Of a DNA stretch of 9,515 bases, positions 1-6,397 are shown in pieces (the first letter of the stretch is position 1; every line of letters starts with the position of its first letter). A program made the position numbers and the translations under genes. The stretch is from Sphingobacterium thalpophilum (GTDB lineage: Bacteria > Bacteroidota > Bacteroidia > Flavobacteriales > Flavobacteriaceae). The notes beneath the pieces are model-generated. The model searched no databases and was not told where the DNA came from. It saw nothing but the letters and a program-made list of their open reading frames with translations. Location of the stretch: assembly GCA_943325255.2 (NCBI GenBank), contig CALPOS020000069.1:1-9515 (forward strand), read 5' to 3'.

Positions 1-646
1 ATTCTAATGCTTTTCGAAGATCCGATTCGACCGTCACACCTAGTGATTCGATATATCTTGGTATAAGCGTCTTCGGGCCGCAAACTTTCACTTCAGCGCC
101 TTGCATTTGCAACGCATAAATGTTGGAAAGCGCCACTCTCGAGTGCAATATATCTCCAACAATAACGACCTTTTTCCCTGCAACATCGCCTAATTTTTCA
201 CGAATGGAATAACTGTCGAGTAATCCTTGAGTTGGATGTTCATGCGCACCATCTCCCGCATTGATAATACTTGCCTTTACATTTTGTGATAGAAAGTACG
301 CTGCTCCAGGATTGGCATGTCTCATGACGACCATATCCACTTTCATCGCCAAAATATTATTGACCGTATCAATCAACGTTTCTCCTTTTTTTACCGATGA
401 TTGTGCAGCAGAAAAACTGATAACATCGGCTGATAGTCTTTTCTGGGCTAATTCAAAAGAAAGCTTTGTTCTTGTACTATTTTCAAAAAAGATATTGGCG
501 ATGGTGATGTCTCGAAGCGAGGGAACTTTCTTTATTGGACGATTAATCACTTCCTTAAAATGATCCGCCGTTTCAAAAATAAGTTGAATATCCTCAGGTT
601 TAAGGTACTTTATTCCTAGTAAATGATTGACACTTAACTCGCCCAT
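1..646 (-). CDS. pyrB: Aspartate carbamoyltransferase catalytic subunit, C-terminus missing
   Basis: This enzyme joins carbamoyl phosphate and L-aspartate to make N-carbamoyl-aspartate, the committed step of de novo pyrimidine synthesis in the cytoplasm. The visible 215 residues hold the whole carbamoyl-phosphate domain and the start of the aspartate domain. Visible motifs are the phosphate loop STRT at 57-60 (followed by KLSFE), the catalytic Lys in KKGET (86-90), RH at 109-110, HPTQ at 137-140 and HSR at 168-170. Family members are about 305-310 residues long, so roughly the last 90 lie beyond the left edge. The ATG at 644-646 starts the conserved MGELSVNHLL segment. It lies 4 bases downstream of the pyrR stop, so the two genes are almost certainly cotranscribed and perhaps translationally coupled. 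Identification is secure. Confidence 0.96.
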   Translation of the reverse strand, partial: MGELSVNHLLGIKYLKPEDIQLIFETADHFKEVINRPIKKVPSLRDITIANIFFENSTRTKLSFELAQKRLSADVISFSAAQSSVKKGETLIDTVNNILAMKVDMVVMRHANPGAAYFLSQNVKASIINAGDGAHEHPTQGLLDSYSIREKLGDVAGKKVVIVGDILHSRVALSNIYALQMQGAEVKVCGPKTLIPRYIESLGVTVESDLRKALE

Positions 647-650
647 CTTC

Positions 651-1214
651 TTAATTTGTTGGTTGTTGGTTGCTGGTTGTTGGCACTAAATAAACGGCGT
701 CCTCTCCGTCTTGTTCCTTCCAGCATACTTTGACTTTCTCGTTGTTGATTGCATCTACTTGTCGACCGCGATAATCGGGTTGAATGGGTAAATGTCGACT
801 AAATCGACGATCTATTAACACCAGTAATTCTATTTCTGAAGGTCTTCCGAAGGATTGAATGGCGGTTAATGCAGAGCGAATACTTCTTCCTGTATACAAG
901 ACATCGTCGATAAAGATGACCTTTTTGTCTTCTACAATACAATCTATTTGTGTCCGATTGGCTTCAAGCGGTTTTTCTGTTCTTCTAAAGTCGTCTCTGA
1001 AAAAGGTAATGTCTAAAAAACCCAAAGAAATGTCTGCAATCTGGTATTCTTTTTCGAGCATTGATTTTAATCGTTCCGCCAAATAAATACCTCGTGGTTG
1101 AATTCCAATTAGAATAGTATCCGAAAAATCAAGGTGTTTCTCGATCAATTGACAAGCCAAACGATGCAATATGATATCGACTTCTTTTGAGGTGAGTAAT
1201 ATTTTTTGACTCAT
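651..1214 (-). CDS. pyrR: PyrR-type uracil phosphoribosyltransferase / pyrimidine regulator
   Basis: PyrR is a type I phosphoribosyltransferase. In Gram-positive bacteria it binds pyr mRNA to control attenuation and also converts uracil and PRPP to UMP. The 187-residue product shows RGIYLAERL (41-49), the family segment DITFFRDDF (68-76) and the PRPP-binding loop VIFIDDVLYTGRS (99-111). It is the first gene of a pyrR-pyrB operon. I see no PyrR-binding attenuator in the roughly 60 bases between the upstream terminator and the ATG, so RNA-binding regulation is not supported here; enzymatic activity is the safer inference. The last ten residues (PTTSNQQPTN) lie beyond the usual PyrR end and are encoded by a tandem heptamer array that runs through the stop codon. 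Weak promoter-like TATTTTTA lies at 1235-1242. Confidence 0.93.
   Translation of the reverse strand: MSQKILLTSKEVDIILHRLACQLIEKHLDFSDTILIGIQPRGIYLAERLKSMLEKEYQIADISLGFLDITFFRDDFRRTEKPLEANRTQIDCIVEDKKVIFIDDVLYTGRSIRSALTAIQSFGRPSEIELLVLIDRRFSRHLPIQPDYRGRQVDAINNEKVKVCWKEQDGEDAVYLVPTTSNQQPTN
656..683 (+). repeat. Heptamer tandem array overlapping the pyrR stop region
   Basis: Four consecutive 7-base units, TTGTTGG three times and TTGCTGG once, run uninterrupted on the plus strand. On the coding (minus) strand they read as CCAACAA units and encode the last ten residues of PyrR. The same heptamer family, in the CAACTGA and CAATTGA variants, borders two other genes at 4515-4542 and 4590-4613. Confidence 0.85.
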
Positions 1215-1234
1215 ACTTTACCGCGTTTGGTTTG

Positions 1235-1242
1235 TAAAAATA
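1235..1242 (-). promoter_or_regulatory. Weak candidate -7 element for pyrR-pyrB
   Basis: The minus strand reads TATTTTTA, matching seven of eight positions of the Bacteroidota -7 consensus TANNTTTG, about 20 bases before the pyrR ATG and downstream of the ABC-F terminator. No convincing TTTG lies 17-23 bases upstream. It is listed because a terminator just upstream means pyrR needs its own promoter. Confidence 0.3.
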
Positions 1243-1273
1243 CGTTTTTATTTAATTTGCTGTGGATGTTGTA

Positions 1274-1303
1274 TAAAAAAACCGCTTCAAAATTGAAACG
1301 GTT
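1274..1303 (-). terminator. Intrinsic terminator of the ABC-F gene
   Basis: A ten-pair stem (arms 1280-1289 and 1294-1303, four-base loop) lies 9 bases past the ABC-F stop. On the minus strand it is followed by a T tract (A-run 1275-1281 on plus). The one irregular position is G-U wobble on the minus-strand RNA but a C-A mismatch on plus, so the stem is best formed in the minus-strand transcript. Confidence 0.85.
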
Positions 1304-1311
1304 ATTTGCTT

Positions 1312-2955
1312 TTATGAATACATCTTTACGCGCAATTCCTGCACTTTCTCGTCATCCAAATAATCATCGAAAGTCATATATCTATCAATTGCTCCTTTTG
1401 GCGTCAACTCCACTACCCTATTTCCAACAGTTTGCGCAAACTCGTGATCATGTGTTGTGAAAATAACAGAACCCTTAAAATTCTTCAATGAATTATTGAA
1501 AGCGGTAATCGATTCCAAATCCAAGTGATTCGTCGGTTCGTCCAACATCAGCACATTCGCGCGTTCCATCATCATTCGTGACAACATGCATCGCACTTTT
1601 TCTCCTCCGGACAAGACGCGACTTGTTTTCAACGCTTCTTCGCCAGAAAAAATCATCTTGCCTAAAAACCCACGAATATTTACTTCTTCACGTTCTTCTT
1701 CTGTTTTCGCCCATTGACGCAACCAATCGACTAAAGTGTAGTCGTTTTCAAAAAAAGAATGGTTGTCAAGTGGCAAATACGCTTGATTGGTTGTAATTCC
1801 CCAATCGAATGTACCAGAATCTGCTTTTTGGTTTCCGTTTAGAATCTCATAAAACGCAGTAGTTGCTCTAGAATCTTTAGAAAACAAAACAATCTTATCG
1901 CCTTTCGCCATATTCAAGTCGACGCCAGAAAACAACGTTTGCTTCGCCTGTTCGCCACCGCTCGAGTCTCCTTCAACCGAAGCGCTTAAGTTTTCCACAT
2001 TCAAAATCTGATCGCCGGCTTCTCTTTCTTGGTCAAATATAATCGCTGGATAACGACGACTTGATGGTTTGATTTCGGAAATATTCAACTTACTAATCAT
2101 CTTCTTTCTGGAAGTCGCTTGTTTCGATTTGGCGACATTCGCACTAAAACGTCGAATAAATTCTTCCAATTCCTGCTTCTTTTCTTCCGCCTTTTTGTTT
2201 TGCTGCGCTCTTTGCTTTGCTGCTAATTGCGATGACTCATACCAAAAAGTATAATTCCCAGAATAATGGTTGATTTTACCAAAATCGATATCCGAAATAT
2301 GCGTACAAACCGCATCTAAAAAGTGACGGTCGTGCGAAACAACAATTACTGTATTTTCATAATTGGCTAGGAAATTCTCTAACCAAGCGATGGTTTCAAA
2401 ATCAAGGTCGTTGGTCGGCTCATCCATAATCAATACATCGGGATTTCCGAATAAGGCTTGTGCTAATAAGACACGAACTTTCAGCTTTCCATCTAAATCT
2501 CCCATTAAAGTATAGTGATTGTCTTCGGTAATGCCCAAATTTGATAACATCGAAGCGGCGTCAGAATCAGCATTCCAACCATTCATTTCCTCAAATTGCA
2601 CTTGCAACTCTCCAATTCTATCCGCATTGGCATCATTATAATCTAGGTATAATTCATCCATTTCCTTCTTTACCGCGTATAAGATTTTGTTTCCCATCAA
2701 CACCGTTTCCAAAACCGTATGTTCATCAAACATATTATGGTTCTGATTCAATACCGACATCCTTTTACCAGGTTCAAGGTGAATGTGACCTGAAGTTGGA
2801 TCGATATCGCCCGCGATGATTTTCAAGAATGTTGATTTTCCAGCTCCATTGGCTCCAATAACACCATAAATATTCCCGTGCGTGAAGGTCGTATTGACCT
2901 CATCAAATAGGATTCTCTTTCCAAATTGTACCGATAAATTATTAACTGTTAACAT
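1312..2955 (-). CDS. ABC-F family ATPase, YbiT-like, with degenerate second Walker A
   Basis: This soluble protein has two ATP-binding cassettes and no membrane segment. ABC-F proteins bind the ribosomal E site and modulate translation. The 547 residues align along their length with E. coli YbiT as I recall it. Cassette 1 has Walker A GANGAGKST (34-42), a divergent signature LDGKLK (154-159), Walker B DVLIMDEP (173-180) and SHDRH (207-211). A charged inter-domain linker follows (about 235-300), with the conserved segment RFSANVAKSKQATSR at 269-283. Cassette 2 has LSGGEK (448-453), Walker B NVLMLDEP (467-474) and THDHE (501-505). Its P-loop position reads FSKDSRATT (358-366), lacking the Gly-Lys pair. 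The gene is monocistronic, with its own promoter and terminator. The physiological substrate is unknown and a resistance role is not indicated. Confidence 0.92.
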   Translation of the reverse strand: MLTVNNLSVQFGKRILFDEVNTTFTHGNIYGVIGANGAGKSTFLKIIAGDIDPTSGHIHLEPGKRMSVLNQNHNMFDEHTVLETVLMGNKILYAVKKEMDELYLDYNDANADRIGELQVQFEEMNGWNADSDAASMLSNLGITEDNHYTLMGDLDGKLKVRVLLAQALFGNPDVLIMDEPTNDLDFETIAWLENFLANYENTVIVVSHDRHFLDAVCTHISDIDFGKINHYSGNYTFWYESSQLAAKQRAQQNKKAEEKKQELEEFIRRFSANVAKSKQATSRKKMISKLNISEIKPSSRRYPAIIFDQEREAGDQILNVENLSASVEGDSSGGEQAKQTLFSGVDLNMAKGDKIVLFSKDSRATTAFYEILNGNQKADSGTFDWGITTNQAYLPLDNHSFFENDYTLVDWLRQWAKTEEEREEVNIRGFLGKMIFSGEEALKTSRVLSGGEKVRCMLSRMMMERANVLMLDEPTNHLDLESITAFNNSLKNFKGSVIFTTHDHEFAQTVGNRVVELTPKGAIDRYMTFDDYLDDEKVQELRVKMYS

Positions 2956-2980
2956 GAAAACTGTTTTATAAAATTTCTTG

Positions 2981-2988
2981 CAAAAGTA
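2981..2988 (-). promoter_or_regulatory. Promoter -7 element of the ABC-F gene
   Basis: The minus strand reads TACTTTTG, an exact match to the Bacteroidota TANNTTTG element. It lies 25 bases upstream of the ABC-F ATG, giving an expected leader of about 20 bases. No good TTTG was found at the -33 spacing. Confidence 0.5.
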
Positions 2989-3080
2989 TAAAAATAGGAC
3001 TGATAATGAAGTTCTAAAGCCAATAAAAATGGCAGTTTTTATTTAACGCTGTATTAACAGAATAACTCGACGCAACTGAA

Positions 3081-3088
3081 TATTTTTG
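3081..3088 (+). promoter_or_regulatory. Promoter -7 element of the lipoprotein gene
   Basis: TATTTTTG matches TANNTTTG exactly and lies 18 bases before the ATG at 3107. It overlaps the TTG at 3086 that would otherwise be the earliest possible start. A transcript beginning near 3095 cannot use that codon, so the element helps fix the true start. The -33 region is weak. Confidence 0.55.
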
Positions 3089-3106
3089 TACACTAGCTTA
3101 GTTTCC

Positions 3107-4513
3107 ATGTATAGCACCAAACTACATACATTTCTTCTGCTTACCGCTTCAGCCTTAACCTTGTTTTGTTCTTGCGACAAAGCCTACAAAGGCGATAATT
3201 ATAGTGCGTATTTTGGAGGAGAAGTTACCAATCCTAACAATCCATACATTCTTTTTTGCCGGAATTCAGAAGTTATAGACAGTGCCAAAATTGATGAGAA
3301 CAATCGTTTTTTTATCAAATTTGACTCGTTAACGCCCGGATTATATACCTTCAAAAACGAACCAGAGTACCAATACGTTTATTTCGAAAAGAATGATAGC
3401 ATCATGGTTCGCATCAATGCAAAAGACTTCGATAACTCGATTATTTTCTGCGGCCGAGGCGATCAAAAGAATAATTTCTTGATGGAAATGTACATGAAAA
3501 ATGAAGACGATCGTAGTAAGTTATTCGATGCCTTCGATTATTCTATTTCAGATTTCACCAAAAACATCGACTCTTCTTACGCATCGAAAAAGAAGTTTTA
3601 CAACACGAAAAAAGAGGCCATCAAGTGGAATGAAGGTTTCGACAAATATGCAAAAGCGTCTCTAGATTTTCATCACTATGCAAAAAAAGAGATGTATCCA
3701 ACGGCTCATATGATGCGCACTGGCGAAGATATTATTGAAAATCTTCCCTCTAATTTTTATGATTACCGAAAAACCATCGACTACAATGATATTCAACTTT
3801 GCAGTTTTTCTCCCTTTGTGACCTATCTAACGTATATGCTCAATAATATGTCGACGATACATTACCACAATCACTATACGCCGTTAGACTTAGCATTGCG
3901 AACCAATATCAACAAGCTCAATTTTGCAGATAGCCTTATCAAAAATAAAGCGGTAAAAAATCTTATCCTTAACAATATCGCTTTTACATATTTGCTTGAA
4001 GATCAAAATATGGTCAACAATAAAATTTTCCTCGATACTTACCACAAATATTCCACAGACAAGAGTAAGAAAAATGAAATTTTAAAAATCGGTACAGCAA
4101 TTCAAATGCTGAAAATTGGAACTTCGCTGCCAAAAGTAGAACTGGTCGATGTAAACAACCATTTGATTTCTTCTGATAATATTGCAAAAAAGAAAACGGT
4201 CATTTTTCTGTGGACGGAAAATTTATCGTCGCATATGCTTGCTGCCCACAAGAAAATCCTAGCGTTGAAAGCACTGCATCCAGATTACCAGTTTATTGGA
4301 ATCAACCTCGACAATGATCAAGAGCTCTGGAAAGCCAAATTGAAAGAACTGAAATATGATGGAATCACTGAATACCGTTGTACCAATTTCGAAGACCTCA
4401 AAGCCAATTGGGCGATTATGAAAGTACACCGCACAATTGTTCTCGATCAAAATGGCGCAATCAAAAATGCGTTCACCAATTTGTTCGACGTCAATTTTGA
4501 GAAAGAACTGTAG
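3107..4513 (+). CDS. Lipoprotein with DUF4369-like and cysteine-less thioredoxin-like domains
   Basis: The 468-residue product starts with a lipoprotein signal: a hydrophobic stretch at 8-20 and probable lipidation at Cys23 (preceded by FCS). I chose the ATG at 3107 because a TTG seven codons earlier lies inside the promoter. Residues about 33-118 resemble the DUF4369 beta domain often placed before TlpA/ResA-type domains in Bacteroidota. A mostly helical middle follows. Residues about 338-468 have a thioredoxin-like pattern: KKTVIFLWTENLSSH, then FIGINLDND, then a late TIVLDQNG strand. The CxxC site is absent (WTENLSSHM at 369-377) and the usual cis-Pro position reads VHRT (440-443). A thiol-disulfide role is therefore unlikely; a binding or envelope-structural role is possible. 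The specific function is unknown. Confidence 0.82.
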   Translation: MYSTKLHTFLLLTASALTLFCSCDKAYKGDNYSAYFGGEVTNPNNPYILFCRNSEVIDSAKIDENNRFFIKFDSLTPGLYTFKNEPEYQYVYFEKNDSIMVRINAKDFDNSIIFCGRGDQKNNFLMEMYMKNEDDRSKLFDAFDYSISDFTKNIDSSYASKKKFYNTKKEAIKWNEGFDKYAKASLDFHHYAKKEMYPTAHMMRTGEDIIENLPSNFYDYRKTIDYNDIQLCSFSPFVTYLTYMLNNMSTIHYHNHYTPLDLALRTNINKLNFADSLIKNKAVKNLILNNIAFTYLLEDQNMVNNKIFLDTYHKYSTDKSKKNEILKIGTAIQMLKIGTSLPKVELVDVNNHLISSDNIAKKKTVIFLWTENLSSHMLAAHKKILALKALHPDYQFIGINLDNDQELWKAKLKELKYDGITEYRCTNFEDLKANWAIMKVHRTIVLDQNGAIKNAFTNLFDVNFEKEL

Positions 4514-4514
4514 T

Positions 4515-4542
4515 CAATTGATAATTAACAATTGATAATTAA
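4515..4542 (+). repeat. Perfect 2 x 14-base repeat after the lipoprotein stop
   Basis: CAATTGATAATTAA occurs twice head to tail, beginning one base after the TAG stop. Each unit is two heptamers (CAATTGA, TAATTAA), related to the CAACTGA/CAACTAA heptamers at 4590-4613 on the other side of the shared terminator. Confidence 0.85.
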
Positions 4543-4572
4543 AAAAGCGGCTCCCGATTGGAACCGCTTTTT
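4541..4572. terminator. Bidirectional terminator between the lipoprotein gene and tal
   Basis: A stem with a GCGG/CCGC base continues through one irregular pair to TCC/GGA around loop 4555-4559, with A-run 4541-4546 and T-run 4568-4572. It can end both convergent transcripts. The irregular position is G-U wobble on minus-strand RNA and a C-A mismatch on plus, so it should work best for tal. Confidence 0.88.
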
Positions 4573-4589
4573 CTATTCAAGTATAGTCT

Positions 4590-4613
4590 AACTGTCAACT
4601 GACAACTAACAAC
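4590..4613 (-). repeat. Heptamer array after the tal stop
   Basis: Degenerate 7-base units on plus (AACTGTC, AACTGAC, AACTAAC and a partial AACC) end three bases from the transaldolase stop at 4617. On the minus strand they read as TTGTTAG/TTGTCAG/TTGACAG, the same family as the array in pyrR. Confidence 0.75.
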
Positions 4614-4616
4614 CAT

Positions 4617-5273
4617 TTATTGGTTTCCCTTCGCGTAATCCGCTAAAAACTGCGCCAATCCGTTATCTGTCAATGGATGTTTTAACAATCCTAAAATCGC
4701 AGAAAGTGGTCCTGTCATGACATCTGCTCCTAATTTAGCGCAATTCACGATGTGCATGGTATGACGCACTGAAGCCGCAAGAATTTCTGTTTCAAACCCA
4801 TAGTTATCATAGATCAAACGGATTTCCTCAATCAAAATCAAACCATCTGTTGAAATATCATCCAATCGACCAATAAATGGAGAAACATACGTCGCTCCTG
4901 CTTTGGCCGCTAATAATGCTTGACCTGCAGAAAAAACCAAAGTTACGTTGGTACGAATTCCCTTGTCAGAGAAGTATTTACAAGCCTTTACACCATCTTT
5001 GGTCATCGGCAATTTTACAACGATTTGCTCATGCAATTCTGAAAGTTCCTCGCCTTCACGAACCATTCCGTCAAAATCGGTTGCAATAACCTCGGCACTC
5101 ACATCACCATCCACAATGTTGCAGATATCCACATAATGCTTCAAAATATTATTCTTGCCCGTGATGCCTTCTTTCGCCATCAATGACGGATTCGTAGTCA
5201 CGCCATCTAAAATTCCGAGCGATTGTGCTTCTTTGATTTCGTTTAAGTTGGCGGTGTCAATAAAAAATTTCAT
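4617..5273 (-). CDS. tal: Transaldolase (short TalC/FSA-type family)
   Basis: This 218-residue (beta/alpha)8 class I aldolase belongs to the pentose phosphate pathway and acts in the cytoplasm. It transfers a dihydroxyacetone unit between sedoheptulose-7-phosphate and glyceraldehyde-3-phosphate. Catalytic features are Asp6 (FIDTAN), TTNPSL at 26-31 and the Schiff-base Lys87 in VVKLPMT. Automated annotation often calls this family fructose-6-phosphate aldolase (fsa). Two residues argue for transaldolase: Glu61 in SAEV, where E. coli FsaA has Gln, and Phe133 in YVSPF, where FsaA has Tyr. Both match B. subtilis Tal. The ATG at 5271-5273 starts the conserved MKFFIDTAN. The likely leader of about 200 bases is unusual: it holds a hairpin followed by a T tract, a structured repeat element and an octamer array ending eight bases before the ATG. 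Confidence 0.93.
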   Translation of the reverse strand: MKFFIDTANLNEIKEAQSLGILDGVTTNPSLMAKEGITGKNNILKHYVDICNIVDGDVSAEVIATDFDGMVREGEELSELHEQIVVKLPMTKDGVKACKYFSDKGIRTNVTLVFSAGQALLAAKAGATYVSPFIGRLDDISTDGLILIEEIRLIYDNYGFETEILAASVRHTMHIVNCAKLGADVMTGPLSAILGLLKHPLTDNGLAQFLADYAKGNQ

Positions 5274-5280
5274 AGGATAC

Positions 5281-5330
5281 TGTTTATTTGTGGATTCGTT
5301 AATTTGTTTAATCGTTGATATGTTTAATCG
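5281..5330 (-). repeat. Octamer array in the tal leader
   Basis: About six degenerate 8-base units in strict register, best seen as TGTTTAAT at 5305-5312 and 5321-5328 alternating with CGTTAATT/CGTTGATA-like units. The array starts seven bases upstream of the tal ATG, where a Shine-Dalgarno sequence would sit in other phyla. Confidence 0.7.
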
Positions 5331-5333
5331 ATT

Positions 5334-5403
5334 GGGCGTTTCCCTCCGTAAACTCCGGGTCAGGCTGTCCGCAGTTCACGGCACTTGCTCCTATCCCTAA
5401 CGC
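5334..5403 (-). repeat. Structured ~70 bp repeat element, copy A
   Basis: This GC-rich island contrasts with its AT-rich surroundings. Its ends pair (GCGTT 5336-5340 with AACGC 5399-5403). An inner nine-position stem joins CCGTAAACT (5346-5354) to AGTTCACGG (5373-5381), with the single irregular pair becoming G-U on the minus strand. On the minus strand it carries GATAGGAGC and GCGGACAGC, matching GATAGAAGC and GCGGATAGC in copy B at 7041-7111. From memory, similar elements (GGGCGTT...CCCTAACGC) are widespread between genes in flavobacteria. It has no coding capacity and no visible transposition features. Confidence 0.65.
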
Positions 5404-5445
5404 GGTATAAGTTAAAAATTAGTTTTTTTCTATAAGTTCAATATC

Positions 5446-5474
5446 AAAAAAATACCTGAAGTCCACTGGACTTC
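5446..5474 (-). promoter_or_regulatory. Leader hairpin with T tract upstream of tal
   Basis: GAAGTCCA (5458-5465) and TGGACTTC (5467-5474) form a perfect inverted repeat around one base, practically a seven-pair stem with a three-base loop. On the minus strand a run of seven T follows after five bases. A purine-rich GAGGAGG lies just before it. If transcription begins near 5481, this is the first structure in the tal mRNA and could act as an attenuator or 5' stabiliser. It could instead terminate read-through from the dehydrogenase gene, which lacks another obvious terminator. Confidence 0.4.
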
Positions 5475-5487
5475 CTCCTCTTAATAT

Positions 5488-5516
5488 CAAATTTAACGCG
5501 GGCGTAAAATTACAAC
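5488..5516 (-). promoter_or_regulatory. Candidate tal promoter
   Basis: On the minus strand, TAAATTTG (5488-5495) matches TANNTTTG exactly, with GTTG (5513-5516) 17 bases upstream at the -33 position. This predicts a start near 5481 and a leader of about 200 bases. A second, weaker -7-like TAATTTTA overlaps just upstream. Confidence 0.45.
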
Positions 5517-5525
5517 TTATTTTTT

Positions 5526-5598
5526 AAGTTTCTGAGTACCTGAGTTTCTAAGTTCCTGAGATCTTTACTCAACTGCTCAGTACCTCAGCAACTCATAG
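5526..5598. repeat. Inverted pair of octamer arrays at the dehydrogenase stop
   Basis: From 5526 to about 5565, 8-base units read in plus orientation (AAGTTTCT, GAGTACCT, GAGTTTCT, AAGTTCCT). From 5567 to 5598 the same TGAG-containing motif appears in the opposite orientation (CTCA in each unit). The stop codon TGA of the dehydrogenase (5593-5595) is itself part of a unit. The facing arms could form an imperfect hairpin in the 3' end of that mRNA. Confidence 0.75.
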
Positions 5599-6393
5599 CT
5601 TATAATGATCCATCAACATCTTTTCATAGACTTTATCCGGCAGAATTTTCTTTAAAACAATCGAGAACTTCTGTAGAAAAAGTCCCACTCTATAATGCAC
5701 TTTTGGATTTGGATTCTGGATAATAGCATAAATCGCTTCTGCCATTTCTATGGGATTGCTTCCAAAATCGACGTGCTCATCCATCATTTTTAAGGTGGCA
5801 GCGTATGGTTTTTCATAAGCCGAACTTTTACTTGGCGCATGATAACGACCCGAAGCGATATTTGTGGCAAAGTCTCCAGGCGCCACATCTGTAATTTGAA
5901 TCCCGAAAGATTTTACTTCCATGCGTAAGGCTTCGGTAACTAGACTTAACGCGCCTTTCGAGGCCGAATAAACACTGCGATAAGGCAATCCCATATAACC
6001 CGCTATGGATGAAATATTGATAATTAGTCCAGATTGCTGAATGCGCATCTGAGGCAAAACGGCTTGCATCACGGCAATCGGTCCGAAAAAATTCGTATCA
6101 AAATTCGCTTTGATTTCGGCTAATGGAATTTCTTCTAACGGACCTGTAATGCCAATCCCAGCATTATTAATGAGTATGTCCAATCTACCTGAAATAGCGA
6201 TGACTTTAGCCACGGCAGCTTGAATACTCTCCGAATTTCGCACCTCTAACGCAATCAATGGAAAAACAGAGTTTGTAATTTTCTCCGGATTTCGACTGGT
6301 GCCGTAGACCACGAATCCTTTTTGATGTAGGAATTCGCCGATGGCTTTGCCGATGCCTGAGGAAGCGCCGGTGATGAGAACGACTTTGTTCAT
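5593..6393 (-). CDS. Classical short-chain dehydrogenase/reductase
   Basis: This 266-residue SDR is an NAD(P)-dependent oxidoreductase with a Rossmann fold. The cofactor motif TGASSGIG is at 8-15. Arg34 after the second strand (GTSRN) suggests NADP(H) preference. NNAG is at 76-79, the catalytic Ser is S129 in NISSIAG, and the active-site pair is Tyr142 and Lys146 (YSASK). PGDFATN (172-178) follows in the substrate region. The C-terminal tail (about 205-266) has no transmembrane segment; proteins with this layout act on varied alcohols, ketones or retinol-like substrates, and the actual substrate cannot be inferred. The gene lies 99 bases downstream of the small secreted-protein gene on the same strand with no visible promoter between them, so they may be cotranscribed. 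Both its leader and its stop region are occupied by octamer repeats. Confidence 0.9.
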   Translation of the reverse strand: MNKVVLITGASSGIGKAIGEFLHQKGFVVYGTSRNPEKITNSVFPLIALEVRNSESIQAAVAKVIAISGRLDILINNAGIGITGPLEEIPLAEIKANFDTNFFGPIAVMQAVLPQMRIQQSGLIINISSIAGYMGLPYRSVYSASKGALSLVTEALRMEVKSFGIQITDVAPGDFATNIASGRYHAPSKSSAYEKPYAATLKMMDEHVDFGSNPIEMAEAIYAIIQNPNPKVHYRVGLFLQKFSIVLKKILPDKVYEKMLMDHYKL

Positions 6394-6397
6394 TGGA

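Noticed and set aside
261..563. A plus-strand reading frame of 100 residues at the left
   Set aside because: It is antisense to pyrB, whose catalytic motifs are intact in the opposite frame.
1215..1279. A PyrR-responsive attenuator before pyrR
   Set aside because: The only hairpin is the terminator of the upstream ABC-F gene. No antiterminator or conserved PyrR-binding loop is visible in the short leader.
3086..3106. A TTG start for the lipoprotein seven codons before the ATG
   Set aside because: The TTG overlaps a perfect -7 promoter element, and the ATG at 3107 gives a normal-length lipoprotein signal.
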